Notes: generated by a model from the letters alone, not told the origin. A DNA stretch of 64,000 nucleotides from Cercis canadensis (GCA_003255065.1 QAOA01008153.1:1-64000), one strand, 5' to 3'. Counted from the first letter of the stretch, positions 1-13,630 are shown. Program-made: numbers and translations.

Positions 1-760
1 GAGACCCTGTTTCGGTTCATCCCTGTTTATGACTCAGATATTTTTCGTGTAGATCACTGAATCTGGGACGAGACAGTTTCTTGGAGAGTCACTACATCTG
101 AACCGGGACCCTGTTTTGGTTTATCCCTGTTTCTGACTCAGATATTTTTCCTGTAGATCACTGAATCTGGGACGAGACAGTTTCCTGAAGAGTCACTATA
201 TCTGGAGCGGGACCCTGTTACGGTTCATCCCTGTATCTGATTCAGATATTTTTCGTGTAGATCACTGAATCAGAGACAGGACAGTTTCCTGGTAAGTCAC
301 TATATGTGGACCGGGGGCCTGTTCCGGTTCATCCCTGTTTCTGACTCAGATATTTTTCGTGTAGATCACTGAATCAGTGACTAGGTAGTTTCCTGGTAAG
401 TCACTATATTTCGACCGGGACCCAGTTTTGGTTCATCCCTTTTTCTGGCTCGGATATTTTTCTTGCAAATCACTGAATCAGGGACAAGGCAATTTCCTGT
501 GAGTCACTATATCTTTTCCGGGACCCTGTTTCATATTTTTCTTGCAAATCACTGAATCAGGGACGAGACAATTTCCTGGTTAGTCACTATATCTGTTCCA
601 GGACCCTGTTTTGATTCATCCCTGTTTCTCACTCAGATATTTTTCGTGTAGATCACTGAATCAGGACGGGACAGTTTTCTGGTAAGTCACTATATCTGGA
701 CTGGGACCCTGTTTCGGTTCATCCCTGTTTCTGACTCAGATATTCTTCTTGTANGATCAC
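1..760. repeat. Mixed A/B satellite segment with one class D copy
   Basis: The segment opens inside a monomer and alternates class A copies (CTGGGACGAG) with B copies (CAGGGACGGG), plus class D at 377-471. A register break at 532/533 joins phase 66 directly to phase 91, losing about 24 bp. A single N at 754 is an extra base between GTA and GATCAC rather than a replaced one. Confidence 0.85.
377..471. repeat. Class D variant monomer (copy 1)
   Basis: This is the first of nine copies of a strongly diverged monomer. Diagnostic features in order are AGTGACTAGGTAG (GTGACTGGATAG in most copies) where others read GGGACGGGACAG, TATTTCGACC, CCCAGTTTTGG, CCCTTTTTCTGGCTCGG in place of CCCTGTTTCTGACTCAG, and CTTGCAAATC in place of CTTGTAGATC. 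It has lost the TGACTCA heptamer. The following monomer is nearly always a GACAATTTCC copy. Confidence 0.88.
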
Positions 761-3700
761 TGAATCTAGGAATAGACAGTTTCCTAGAGAGTCACTATAT
801 CTGGAATGGGACCCTGTTTCGGTTAATCCCTGTTTATGACTCAGATATTTTTCTTGTAGATCACTGAATCTGGGACGAGACAGTTTCTTGTAGAGTCACT
901 ATATCTGGACCGGGACCCTGTTTTGGTTCATCCCTATTATATTTTTCTTGTAGATCACTGAATCTGGGACGAGACAGTTTCTTGTAGTGTCACTATATCT
1001 GGACCGGGACCCTGTTTTGGTTCATCCCTATTTCTGACTCAGATATTTTTCTTGTAGATCACTGAATCTGGGACGAGACAGTTTCTTAGAGAGTCACTAT
1101 ATCTGGACCGGGACCCTGTTTCGGTTCATCCCTGTTTCTGACTCAGATATTCTTCTTGTAGATCACTGAATCTAGGAAGAGACAGTTTCCTAGAGAGTCA
1201 CTATATCTGGAATAGGACCCTGTTTCGGTTCATCCCTGTTTCTGACTCAGATATTTTTCGTGTAGATTACTGAATCAGGGACGGGACAGTTTCCCGGTAA
1301 GTCACTATTTCTGGACTGGGACCCTGTTTTGGTTCATCTATGTTTATGACTCAAATATTTTTCTTGTACTTCACTGAATCTGGGACGAGACAGTTTCCTG
1401 GAGAGTCACTATATCTGGTCCGGGACCCTGTTTCGGTTCATACCTGTTTCTGACTCAGATATTTTTCTTGTAGATCACTCATTCTGGGACGAGACAGTTT
1501 CCTGGTAAGTCACTATATAAGAATCGGGACCCTGTTTCGGTTCATCCCTGTTTTTGACTCAGATATTTTTCTTGTAGATCATTGAATCTGGGACGAGACA
1601 GTTTCCTGGTGAGTCACTATATCTGTTCCGGGACCTTGTTTCGGTTCATCCCTGTTTCTGACTCAGATATTTTTCTTGTAGATCACTGAATCTGGGACGA
1701 GACAGTTTCCTGGAGAGTCACTATATCTGAACCGGGACCCTGTTACGGTTTATCCCTGTATCTGATTCAAATATTTTTCTTGTAGATCACTGAATCTGGG
1801 ACGAGACAGTTTCTTAGAGAGTCACTATATCTGGACCGGGACCCTGTTTCGGTTCATCCCTGTTTCTGACTCATATATTTTTCGTGTAGATTACTGAATC
1901 AGGGACGGGACAGTTTCCCGGTAAGTCACTATTTCTGGACTGGGACCCTTTTTTGGTTCATCTATGTTTATGACTCAAATATTTTTCTTGTACTTCACTG
2001 AATCTGGGACGAGACAGTTTCCTGGAGATCTGTTTCTGACTCAGATATTTTTCTTGTAGATCACTCAATCTAGGACGAGACAGTTTCCTGGTAAGTCACT
2101 ATATATGAATCGGGACCCTGTTTCGGTTCATCCCTGTTTTTGACTCAGATATTTTTCTTGTAGATCACTGAATCTGGGACGAGACAGTTTCCTGGAGAGT
2201 CACTATATCTGGTCCGGGACCCTGTTTCGGTTCATACCTGTTTCTGACTTAGATATTTTTCTTGTAGATCACTCATTCTAAGACGAGACAGTTTCCTGGT
2301 AAGTCACTATATATGAATCGGGACCCTGTTTCGGTTCATCCCTGTTTTTGACTCAGATATTTTTCTTGTAGATCATTGAATCTGGAACGAGACAGTTTCC
2401 TGGTGAGTCACTATATCTGTTCCGGGACCTTGTTTCGGTTCATCCCTGTTTCTGACTCAGATATTTTTCTTGTAGATCACTGAATCTGGGAAGAGACAGT
2501 TTCCTGGAGAGTCACTATATCTGGACCGGGACACGGTTTCGGTTCATCCCTGTTTCTGACTCATATATTTTTCGTGTAGATTACTGAATCAGGGACGGGA
2601 CAGTGTCCCGGTAAGTCACTATTTCTGGACTGGGACCCTGTTTTGGTTCATCTATGTTTATGACTCAAATATTTTTCTTGTACTTCACTGAATCTGGGAC
2701 GAGACAGTTTCTTAGAGAGTCACTATATCTGGACCGGGACCCTGTTTCGTTTCATCCCTGTTTCTGACTCAGATATTTTTCTTGTAGATCACTGAATCTG
2801 GGACGAGACAGTTTCCTGAAGAGTCACTATATCTGGTCCGGGACCCTGTTTCGGTTCATACCTGTTTCTGACTCAGATATTTTTGTCGTAGATCACTCAA
2901 TCTGGGACGAGACAGTTTCCTGGTAAGTCACTATATATGAATCGGGACCCTGTTTCGGTTCATCCCTGTTTTTGACTCAGATATTTTTCTTGTAGATCAC
3001 TGAATCTGGGACGAGACAATTTCTTAGAGAGTCACTATATCTGGTCCGGGACCCTGTTTCGGTTCATCCCTGTTTCTGACTCAGATATTCTTCTTGTAGA
3101 TCACTAAATCTAGGAAGAGACAGTTTCCTAGAGAGTCACTATATCTGGACCGGGACCCTGTTTCCGTTAATCCCTGTTTATGACTCATATATTTTTCTTG
3201 TAGATCACTGAATCTGGGACGAGACAGTTTCTTGGAGAGTCACTATATCTGGACCGGGACCCTGTTTCGGTTCATCCCTGTTTCTGACTCAGATATTTTT
3301 CTTGTAGATCACTGAATCTGGGACGAGACAGTTTCCTGGAGAGTCACTATATCTGGACCGGGACCCTGTTTCGGTTCATCCCTGTTTCTGACTCATATAT
3401 TTTTCGTGTAGATTACTGAGTCAGGGACGGGACAGTTTCCCGGTAAGTCACTATTTCTGGACTGGGACCCTGTTTTGGTTCCTCCATGTTTATGACTCAA
3501 ATATTTTTCTTGTACTTCACTGAATCTGGGACGAGACAGTTTCCTGGAGAGTCACTCTATCTGGAACGGGACCCTGTTTCGGTTCATCCCTGTTTCTGAC
3601 TCAGATATTTTTCTTGTAGATCACTGAATCTGGGACGAGACAGTTTCCTGGAGAGTCACTATATCTCGTCCGGGACCCTGTTTCGGTTCATACCTGTTTC

Positions 3701-4290
3701 TGACTCAGATATTTTTCTTGTAGATTACTCAATCTGGGACGAGACAGTTTCCTGGTAAGTCACTATATATGAATCGGGGCCCTGTTTCGGTTCATCCCTG
3801 TTTTTGACTCAGATATTTTTCTTGTAGATCACTGAATCTGGGACGAGACAGTTTCCTGGAGAGTCACTATATCTGGTCCGGGACCCTGTTTCGGTTCATA
3901 CCAGTTTCTGACTCAGATATTTTTTTTGTAGATCACTCAATCTGGGACGAGACAGTTTCCTGGTAAGTCACTATATATGAATCGTGACCCTGTTTCGGTT
4001 CATCCCTGTTTTTGACTCAGATATTTTTCTTATTCGGTTCATCCCTGTTTCTGACTCAGAAATTTTTCTTGTAGATCCCTGAATCTGGGACGAGACAGTT
4101 TCCTGGTGAGTCACTATATCTGTTCCGGGACCTTGTTTCGGTTCATCCCTGTTTCTGACTCATATATTTTTCTTGTAGATCACTGAATCTGGGACGAGAC
4201 AGTTTCCTGGAGAGTCACTATATCTGGACCGGGACCCTGTTACGGTTCATCCTTGTTTCTGACTCAGATATTTTTCTTGCAGATCACTGA
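761..4290. repeat. A-rich satellite domain with 6- to 8-mer higher-order repeat
   Basis: Most copies are class A. A distinctive pair recurs four times. The first member carries GTGTAGATTAC, TTCCCGGTAAG (CCCGG in place of CCTGG) and CTATTTCTGGACTGGG; the next has TTTATGACTCAAATA followed by TACTTCAC in place of TAGATCAC. TACTTCAC starts at 1367, 1991, 2681 and 3513. The spacings are 624 bp (6 monomers), 690 bp (7 monomers less the 38-bp deletion near 2027-2030) and 832 bp (8 monomers). ATGAATCGGG copies also recur at about 2104, 2313, 2937, 3767 and 3977. Further register breaks lie near 938 (10 bp lost) and 4032 (about 66 bp lost). Confidence 0.85.
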
Positions 4291-4710
4291 ATAAGGGACG
4301 AGACAGTTTCCTGGTGAGCCACTATATCTGGACCGGGACCCTGTTTCGAGTCATCCCAGTTTCTGACTCAGATATTTTTCTTGTAGATTACTGAATCAGG
4401 GACAGGACAGTTTCCTGGTAAGTCACTATATCTGGACTGGGACCCTGTTTCGGTTCATCCCTGTTTTCGACTAAGATATTTTTCGTGTAGATCACTGAAT
4501 CAGGGACGAGACAGTTTCCTGGTGAGTCACTATATCTGTTCCGAGACCCTTTTTCGGTTCATCTATGTTTCTGACTCAGATATTTTTCGTGTAGATCACT
4601 GAATCAGGGACGGGACAGTGTCCCTGTAAGTCACTATATCTGTTCCGAGACCCTGTTCCGGTTCATCCCTGTTTCTAACTCAGATATTTTTCGTGTAGAT
4701 CACTGAATCA

Positions 4711-4804
4711 GTGACTGGATAGTTTCCTGGTATGTCAATATATTTGGACCGGGACCCAGTTTTGGTTCATCCCTTTTGCTGGCCCGGATATTTTTCTTGC
4801 AAAT
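4711..4804. repeat. Class D variant monomer (copy 2)
   Basis: It carries CCCAGTTTTGG and CTTGCAAATC, with private changes CCCTTTTGCTGGCCCGG and GGTATGTCAATATAT. Confidence 0.85.
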
Positions 4805-6472
4805 CACTGAATCAGGGACGAGACAATTTCCTGTTGAGTCACTATATCTGTTCCAGGACCCGGTTCATCCCTGTTTCTGACTCAGATATTTTTCGTGTAG
4901 ATCACTGAATCAGGGACGGGACAGTTTCCTGGTAAGTCATTATATCTGGACTGGGACCCTGTTTCGGTTCATCCCCGTTTCTGACTCAGATATTCTTCTA
5001 GTAGATCACTGAATCTGGGAAGAGATAGTTTCCTGGAGAGTCATTATATCCAGACCGGGATCCTGTTTCGGTTCATCCCTGTTTCTGACTCAGATATTTT
5101 TTGTGTAGATCACTGAATCAGGGATGGGACAGTTTCCTGGTAAGTCACTATATCTGTTCCGGGACCCTATTTCGGTTCATCCCTCTTTCTGACACAGATA
5201 TTTTTCGTGTAGATCACTGAATCAGGGACGGGACAGTTTCCCTGTAAGTCACTATAGCTGTTGCGGGACCTTGTTCCGGTTCATCCCTGTTTCTGACTCA
5301 GATATTTTTCGTGTAGATCACTGAATCAGGGACGAGACAGTTTCCTGGAGAGTCACTATATCTGGACCGGGACCCTGTTAAGGTTCATCCCTGTATCTGA
5401 CTCAGATATTTTTCGTGTAGATCACTGAATCAGGGACGAGACAATTTCCTGGTGAGTCACTATATCTGTTCCGGGACCCTGTTTCGGTTCATCCCTGTTT
5501 CTGACTCAGATATTTTTCTTGTAGATCACTGAATCAGGGACGAGACAATTTCCAGGTGAGTAACTATATCTGTTACGGGACCCTGTTTCGGTTCATCCCT
5601 GTTTCTGACTCAGATATTTTTCATGTATATCACTGAATCAGGGACGGGACAGTTTCCTGGTAAGTCACTATATCTGGACTGGGACCCTGTTTCGATTCAT
5701 CCTTAATTCTGACTCAGATATTCTTCTTGTAGATCACTGAATCTGGGACGAGACAGTTTCCTGGAGAGTCACTATATCTGGACAGGGACCCTGTTTTGGT
5801 TCATCCCTGTTTTTGTCTCAGATATTTTTCTTGTAGATCACTGAATCTGGGACGAGACAGTTTCCTGGAGAGTCACTATATCTGGACCGGGACCCTGTTT
5901 TGGTTCATCCCTGTTTCTGACTCAGATATTTTTCTTGTAGATCACTGAATCTGGGACGAGACAGTTTCCTGGAGAGTCACTATATCTGGACCGGGACCCT
6001 GTTTCGGTTCATCCCTGTTTCTGACTCAGATATTTTTCGTGTAGATTACTGATTCCGGGACGGGACAATTTCCTGTAAAGTCACTATATCTGGACCGGGA
6101 CCCTGTTTCGGTTCATCCCTGTTTCTGACTCAGATATTTTTCTTGTAGATCACTTAATCAGGGACGAGAAAGTTTCCCTGTAAGTCACTATATCTGTTGC
6201 GGGACCCTGTTCCGGGTCATCCCTGTTTTTGACTCAGATATTTTTCGTGTAGATCACTGAATCAGGGACGAGACAGTTTCCTGGTGTGTCACTATATCTG
6301 TTCCTGGACCCTGTTTCGGTTCATCTATGTTTCTGACTCAGATATTTTTCGTGTAGATCACTGAATCAGGGACGGGACAGTTTCCCTGTAAGTCAATATA
6401 TCTATTCCGGGACCCTGTTCCGGTTCATCCCTGTTTCTGACTCAGATATTTTTCGTGTATATCACTGAATCA

Positions 6473-6565
6473 GAGACTGGATAGTTTCCTGGTAAGTCAC
6501 TATATTTGGACCGGGACCCAAATTTGGTTCATCCCTTTTTCTGGCTCGGATATTTTTCTTGCAAA
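6473..6565. repeat. Class D variant monomer (copy 3)
   Basis: It carries GACTGGATAG, CTGGCTCGG and CTTGCAAATC. Private changes are AGAGACTGG at its left edge and CCCAAATTTGG for CCCAGTTTTGG. Confidence 0.85.
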
Positions 6566-7140
6566 TCACTGAATCAGGGACGAGACAATTTCCTGGTAAG
6601 TCATTATATCTGTTCCGGGACCCTGTTTCGGTTCATCCCTGTTTTATGACTCAGATATTTTTCGTGTAGATCATTAAATCAGGGACTGGATAGTTTCCTG
6701 GTAAGACATTATATCTGGACTGGGACCCTGTTTCGGTTCATCCCTGTTTCTGACTTAGATATTTTTCGTGTAGATCACTGAATCAGGGATGGGACAGTTT
6801 CCTGGTCAGTCACTATATCTGTTCCGGGACCCTGTTTCGGTTCATCCCTGTTTCTGACTCAGATATTTTTCTTGTAGATCACTGAATCTGGGACGGGACA
6901 GTTTCCTGGTGAGTCACTATATCTGTTCCGGGACCCTATTTCGGTTCATCCACCTTTCTGACTCAGATATTTTTCGTGTAGATCACTGAATCAGGGACGA
7001 GGCAGTTTCCTGGTGAGTCAGTATATCTGTTCCGGGACCCTGTTTCGGTTCATCCCTGTTTTATGACTCAGATATTTTTCGTATAGATCATTAAATCAGG
7101 GACTGGATAGTTTCCTGGTAAGTCATTATATCTGGACTGG

Positions 7141-9847
7141 GACCCTGTTTCGGTTCATCCCCGTTTCTGACTCAGATATTCTTCTAGTAAATCACTGAAT
7201 TTGGGAAGAGACAGTTTCCTGGAGAGTCACTATATCTGGACCGGGACACTGTTTCGGTTCATCCCTGTTTCTGACTCAGACATTTTTCTTGTAGATCACT
7301 GAAGTTGGGACGAGACAGTTTCCTGGAGAGTCATTATATCTGGACCGGGACCCTGTTTCGGTTCATCCTTGTTTCTGACTCAGATATTTTTCTTGTAGAT
7401 CACTGAATCAGGGACGGGTCAGTTTCCTGGTAAGTCACTATATCTGTTACGGGACCCTGTCTTGGTTCATCCCTATTTCTGACTCAGATATTTTTCTTGT
7501 AGGTCACTGAATCTGGTACGAGACAAATTCCTGGTAAGTCACTATATATGAACCGGGACACTGTTTCGGTTCATCCCTGTTTCTGACTCAGATATTTTTC
7601 TTGTAGAACACTAAATCTGGGACGAGACAGTTTCCTGGTAAGTAACTATATCTGGACTGGGACCCTGTTTCGGTTCATCCCCATTTCTGACTCAGATATT
7701 CTTCTAGTAAATCACTGAATTTGGGAAGAGACAGTTTCCTGGAGAGTCACTATATCTGGACCGGGACCCTGTTACGGTTCATCCCTGTATCTGACTCAGA
7801 TATTTTTCTTGTAGATCACTGAATCTGGGACGAGACAGTTTCCTGGAGAGTCACTATATCTGGACCGGGACCCTGTTACGGTTCATCCTTGTTTCTGACT
7901 CAGATATTTTTCTTGCAGGTCACTGAATAAGGGACGAGACAGTTTCCTGGTGAGTCACTATATCTGTTCCGGGACCTTGTTTCGGTTCATCCCTGTTTTT
8001 GACATAGATATTTTTCTTGTATATCATTGAATCTGGGACGAGACAGTTTCCTGGAGAGTCACTATATCTGGACTGGGAACCTGTTTCGGTTCATCCCTGT
8101 TTCTGACTCAGATATTTTTCATGTCTGTTCCGGGACCTTGTTTCGGTTCATCCCTGTTTTTGACACAAATATTTTTCTTGTATATCACTGAATCTGGGAC
8201 AAAACAGTTTCCTGGAGAGTCACTATATCTGGACCGGGAACCTGTTTCGGTTCATCCCTGTTTCTGACTCAGATATTTTTCGTGTAGATCACTGAATCAG
8301 GGATGGGACACTTTCCTGGTCAGTCACTATATCTGTTCCGGGAACCTGTTTCGGATCATCGCTGTTTCTGACTCAGATGTTTTTCTTGTAGATCACTGAA
8401 TCTGGGACGGGACAGTTTCTTGGTGAGTCACTATATCTGTTCCGGGACCCTATTTCGGTTCATCCACATTTCTGACTCAGATATTTTTCGTGTAGATCAC
8501 TGAATCAGGGATGAGACAGTTTCTTGGTGAGTCAGTATATCTGTTCCGGGACCCTGTTTCGGTTCATCTATGTTTCTGACTTAGATATTTTTCGTGTAGA
8601 TCACTGAATCAGGGACGGGACAGTTTCCCTGTAAGTCAATATATCTGTTCCGGGACCCTGTTCCGGTTCATCCCTGTTTCTGACTCAGATATTCATCTAG
8701 TAAATCACTGAATTTGGGAAGAGACAGTTTCCTGGAGAGTCACTATATCTGGACCGGGACACTGTTTCGGTTCATCCCTGTTTCTGACTCAGATATTTTT
8801 CTTGTAGATCACTAAATCTGGGACGAGACAGTTTCCTGGAGAGTCATTATATCTGGACCGGGACCCTGTTTCGGTTCATCCTTGTTTCTGACTCAGATAT
8901 TTTTCTTGTAGATCACTGAATCAGGGACGGGTCAGTTTCCTGGTAAGTCACTATATCTGTTCCGGGACCCTGTCTCGGTTCATCCCTGTTTCTGACTCAG
9001 ATATTTTTCTTGTAGATCACTGAATCTGGGACGAGACAGTTTCCTGGAGAGTCACTATATCTGGACCGGGACCCTGTTTCGGTTCATCCCTGTTTCTGAC
9101 TCAGATATTTTTCTTGTAGATCACTGAATCTGGGACGAGACAGTTTCCTGGAGAGTCATTATATCTGGACCGGGACCCTGTTTCGGTTCATCCTTGTTTC
9201 TGACTCAGATATTTTTCTTGTAGATCACTGAATCAGGGACGGGTCAGTTTGCTGGTAAGTCACTATATCTGTTCCGGGACCCTGTCTCAGTTCATCCCTG
9301 TTTCTGACTCAGATATTTTTCTTGTAGATCACTGAATCTGGGACGAGACAAATTCCTGGTATGTCACTATATATGAACCGGGACCCTGTTTCGGTTCATC
9401 CCTGTTTCTGACTCAGATATTTTTCTTGTAGATCACTAAATCTGGGACGAGACAGTTTCCTGGTGAGTCACTATATCTGTTCCGGGACCTTGTTTCGGTT
9501 CATCTCTGTTTCTGATTCATACATTTTTCTTCTAGATCACTGAATCTGGGACGAGACAGTTTCCTGGAGAGTCACTATATCTGGAGCGGGACCCTGTTAC
9601 GGTTAATCCCTGTATTTGATTCAGATTTTTTTCTTGTAGATCACTGAATCTGGGACGAGACAGTTTCCTGGAGAGTCACTATATCTGGACCGGGACCCTG
9701 TTACGGTTCATCTTTTTTTCTGACTCAGATATTTTTCTTGCAGATCACTGAATAAGGGACGAGATAGTTTCCTGGTGAGTCACTATATCTGTTCCGGGAC
9801 CTTGTTTCGGTTCATCCCTGTTTCTGACACAGATATTTTTCTTGTAT
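7141..9847. repeat. Mixed satellite domain with 312-bp higher-order repeat
   Basis: A three-monomer module is present three times. It consists of GAGAGTCATTATATCTGG, then CATCCTTGTTTC, then GGGACGGGTCAG with CCTGTCT. The marker CATTAT starts at 7333, 8845 and 9157, and GGGTCAG at 7416, 8929 and 9241. The last two copies are exactly 312 bp apart (3 monomers). The first lies 1512-1513 bp earlier, which is 15 monomers less a 47-bp deletion at 8124/8125. Another variant, CTAGTAAATCACTGAATTTGGG, starts with AGTAAATC at 7186, 7706 (520 bp, 5 monomers) and 8699. A copy with ACAAATTCCTGG follows the module at about 7525 and 9349. Confidence 0.85.
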
Positions 9848-10459
9848 ATCACTGAATCTGGGACGAGACAGTTTCCTGGAGAGTCACTATATCTGGACCG
9901 GGACCCTGTTTCGGTTCATCCCTGTTTCTGACTCAGATATTTTTCTTGTAGATCACTGAATCTGGGACGAGACAGTTTCCTGGAGAGTCACTATATCTGG
10001 ACCGGGACCCTGTTTCGGTTCATCCCTGTTTCTGACTCAGATATTTTTCTTGTAGATCACTGAATCTGGGACGAGACAGTTTCCTGGAGAGTCACTATAT
10101 CTGGACCGGGACCCTGTTTCGGTTCATCCCTGTTTCTGACTCAGATATTTTTCTTGTAGATCACTGAATCTGGGACGAGACAGTTTCCTGGAGAGTCACT
10201 ATATCTGGACCGGGACCCTGTTTCGGTTCATCCCTGTTTCTGACTCAGATATTTTTCTTGTAGATCACTGAATCTGGGACGAGACAGTTTCCTGGAGAGT
10301 CACTATATCTGGACCGGGACCCTGTTTCGGTTCATCCCTGTTTCTGACTCAGATATTTTTCTTGTAGATCACTGAATCTGGGACGAGACAGTTTCCTGGA
10401 GAGTCACTATATCTGGACCGGGACCCTGTTTCGGTTCATCCCTGTTTCTGACTCAGATA
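9848..10459. repeat. Uniform class A block, 5.9 identical monomers
   Basis: All bases match the reference monomer from just after a T for G mismatch at 9847 to just before an A for T mismatch at 10460 (612 bp). Flanking copies differ at several sites each, so homogeneity changes abruptly at the edges. Confidence 0.93.
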
Positions 10460-11193
10460 ATTTTCTTGTAGATCACTGAATCTGGGACGAGACAGTTTCC
10501 TGGAGAGTCACTATATCTGGACCGGGAACCTGTTTCGGTTCATCCCTGTTTCTGACTCAGATATTTTTCGTGTAGATCACTGAATCAGGGATGGGACAGT
10601 TTCCTGGTCAGTCACTATATCTGTTCCGGGACCCTGTTTCGGTTCATCCCTGTTTCTGACTCAGATATTTTTCTTGTAGATCACTAAATCTGGGACGAGA
10701 CAAATTCCTGGTAAGTCACTATATATGATCCAGGACCCTGTTTCAGTTCTTCCCTGTTTCTGACTCAGATATTTTTCTTGTAGATCACTGATGGGACGAG
10801 ACAGTTTCCTGGTGAGTCACTATATCTGTTCCGGGACGTTGTTTCGGTTCATCCCTGATTCTGACTAATATAATTTTCTTTTAGATCACTGAATCTGGGA
10901 CGAGACAGTTTCCTGGAGAGTCACTATATCTGGACCGGGAACCTGTTTCGGTTCATCCCTGTTTCTGACTCAGATATTTTTCGTGTAGATCACTGAATCA
11001 GGGATGGGACAGTTTCCTGGTCAGTCACTATATCTGTTTCGGGACCCTGTTTCAGTTCATCCCTGTTTCTGACACAGATATTTTTCTTGTTGATCACTGA
11101 ATCTGGGACGAGACAGTTTCTTGGAGAGTCACTATATCTGGACCGGGACCGTGTTACGGTTCATCCTTGTTTCTGACTCAGATATTTTTCTTG
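10460..11193. repeat. Mixed satellite segment before the first gap
   Basis: A and B copies include two with GATGGGACAG and CTGGTCAGTCAC (GGTCA at 10606 and 11019, 413 bp apart, 4 monomers less 3 bp). The TCAGTCAC variant otherwise occurs at about 6.8, 8.3, 52.0 and 52.95 kb. GATCACTGATGGGACG near 10783-10798 has lost about 5 bp. Readable sequence stops at phase 102. Confidence 0.8.
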
Positions 11194-11986
11194 NNNNNNN
11201 NNNNNNNNNNNNNNNNNNNNNNNNNNNNNNNNNNNNNNNNNNNNNNNNNNNNNNNNNNNNNNNNNNNNNNNNNNNNNNNNNNNNNNNNNNNNNNNNNNNN
11301 NNNNNNNNNNNNNNNNNNNNNNNNNNNNNNNNNNNNNNNNNNNNNNNNNNNNNNNNNNNNNNNNNNNNNNNNNNNNNNNNNNNNNNNNNNNNNNNNNNNN
11401 NNNNNNNNNNNNNNNNNNNNNNNNNNNNNNNNNNNNNNNNNNNNNNNNNNNNNNNNNNNNNNNNNNNNNNNNNNNNNNNNNNNNNNNNNNNNNNNNNNNN
11501 NNNNNNNNNNNNNNNNNNNNNNNNNNNNNNNNNNNNNNNNNNNNNNNNNNNNNNNNNNNNNNNNNNNNNNNNNNNNNNNNNNNNNNNNNNNNNNNNNNNN
11601 NNNNNNNNNNNNNNNNNNNNNNNNNNNNNNNNNNNNNNNNNNNNNNNNNNNNNNNNNNNNNNNNNNNNNNNNNNNNNNNNNNNNNNNNNNNNNNNNNNNN
11701 NNNNNNNNNNNNNNNNNNNNNNNNNNNNNNNNNNNNNNNNNNNNNNNNNNNNNNNNNNNNNNNNNNNNNNNNNNNNNNNNNNNNNNNNNNNNNNNNNNNN
11801 NNNNNNNNNNNNNNNNNNNNNNNNNNNNNNNNNNNNNNNNNNNNNNNNNNNNNNNNNNNNNNNNNNNNNNNNNNNNNNNNNNNNNNNNNNNNNNNNNNNN
11901 NNNNNNNNNNNNNNNNNNNNNNNNNNNNNNNNNNNNNNNNNNNNNNNNNNNNNNNNNNNNNNNNNNNNNNNNNNNNNNNNNNNNNN
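11194..11986. other. Assembly gap, 793 N
   Basis: Satellite sequence lies on both sides. The left edge ends at phase 102 and the right edge restarts at phase 88. An intact array would need 89 plus a multiple of 104 missing bases (713 or 817), so 793 is an estimated length or the gap hides an indel. Confidence 0.97.
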
Positions 11987-12960
11987 CAGATATTTTTCGT
12001 GTAGATTACTGAATCAGGGACGGGACAGTTTCCTGGTAAGTCACTATATCTGGACCGGGACCCTGTTTTGGTTCATCCGTGTTTATGACTCAAATATTTT
12101 TCTTGTAGATCACTGAATCTGGGACGAGACAGTTTCCTGGAGAGTCACTATATCTGGAACGGGACCCTGTTACGGTTCATCCCTGTATCTGATTTAGATA
12201 TTTTTCTTGTAGATCACTGAATCTGGGACGAGACAGTTTCCTGGTGAGTCACTATATCTGTTTCGGGACCTTGTTTCGGTTCATACCTGTTTCTGACTGA
12301 TATATTTTTATTGTAGATCACTAAATCTGGGACGAGACAATTTCCTGCAGAGTGACTATATCTGTAGCGGGACCTTGTTACGGTTCATCCCTGTATCTGA
12401 TTCAGATATTTTTCTTGTAGATCACTGAATCTGGGATGAGGCAGTTTCCTGGAGAGTCACTATATCTGGACCGGGACCCTGTTACGGTTCATCCCTGTAT
12501 CTGACTCAGATATTTTTCGTGTAGATCACTAAATCAGCGACGGGACAGTTTCCTGGTAAGTCACTATATCTGGACCGGGACCCTGTTTCGGTTCATCCCT
12601 GTTTATGACTCAGATATTTTCTTGTAGATCACTGAATCTGGGACGAGAGAGTTTCCTGGAGAGTCACTATATCTGTTCTGGGACCTTGTTCCGGTTCATC
12701 CCTGTTTCTATCATAGATATTTTTCTTGTATATCACTGAATCTGGGACGAGACAGTTTCCTGGAGAGTCACTATATCTGGAGCGGGACCCTGTTACGGTT
12801 CATCCCTGTTTCTGACACAGATATTTTTCTTGTATATGACTGAATCTGGGACTTGACAGTTTCCTGGAGAGTCACTTTATCTGGAACGGGACCCTGTTTC
12901 GGTTCATCCCTGTGTCTGACTCAGATATTTTTCGTGTAGATCACTGAATCAGGGACGGAC
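11987..12960. repeat. A-rich satellite segment with GTTACGG variants
   Basis: Several copies read GGAGCGGGACC then GTTACGG and CTGTATCTGATT. A sub-block at about 12360-12560, with GGGATGAGGCAG and GATCACTAAAT, is closely matched at about 31505-31695. Another at about 12780-12930, with TGACACAG and TTGTATATGACTG, is matched at about 31815-31975 and in part at 39030-39115. The segment ends at a 48-bp internal deletion near 12960. Confidence 0.82.
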
Positions 12961-13630
12961 ATCCCTGTTTCTGACTCAGATATTTTTCGTGTAGATCACT
13001 GAATTAGGGACGAAACAGTTTCCTGCTGAGTCACTATATCTGTTCCGGGACCCTGTTTCGGTTCATCTGTGTTTCTGACTCAGATATTTTTCTTGTAGAT
13101 CACTGAATCTGGGACGAGACAGTTTCCTGGTGAGTCACTATATCTGTTCCGGGACCCTGTTTCGGTTCATCTGTGTTTCTGACTCAGATATTTTTCTTGT
13201 AGATCACTGAATCTGGGACGAGACAGTTTCCTGGTGAGTCACTATATCTGTTCCGGGACCCTGTTTCGGTTCATCCCTGTTTTTGACTCAGATATTTTTC
13301 TTGTAGATCACTGAATCAGGGACGGGACAGTTTCTTGGTAAGTCAATATATCTGGACCGGGACCCTGTTTCGGTTCATCCCTGTTTCTGACTAAGATATT
13401 TTTCTTGTAGACCACTGAATCAGGGACGGGACAGTTTCCTGGTGAGTCTCTATATCTGGAGCGGGACGTTGTTACGGTTCATCCCTGTATGTGATTCAGA
13501 TATTTTTCGTGTAGATCACTGAATCTGGGACGAGACAGTTTCCTGGTAAGTCACTATATCTGTTCCGGGACCCTGTTCCGGTTCATCCCTGTTTCTGACT
13601 CAGATATTTTTCGTGTAGATCACTGAATCA

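Larger units (their letters stand above)
4291..7140. repeat. B/C-rich satellite domain
   Basis: Most copies read CAGGGACGGG or CAGGGACGAG with GGTAAG or GGTGAG and CTGTTCCGGG. Rare markers found here and again at 48-54 kb include GTTGCGGGACC (about 5259 and 6196), GTTTCCCTGTAAG, CATCCACC (about 6946) and two class D copies. Deletions are small, for example 6 bp near 4860. A/B mosaics are interspersed at 5.7-6.1 kb. Confidence 0.8.

Noticed and set aside
11121..12116. Long open frames across 11121-12116 and 57307-57873
   Set aside because: Their length comes from unread N bases in the gaps; the readable ends are satellite.
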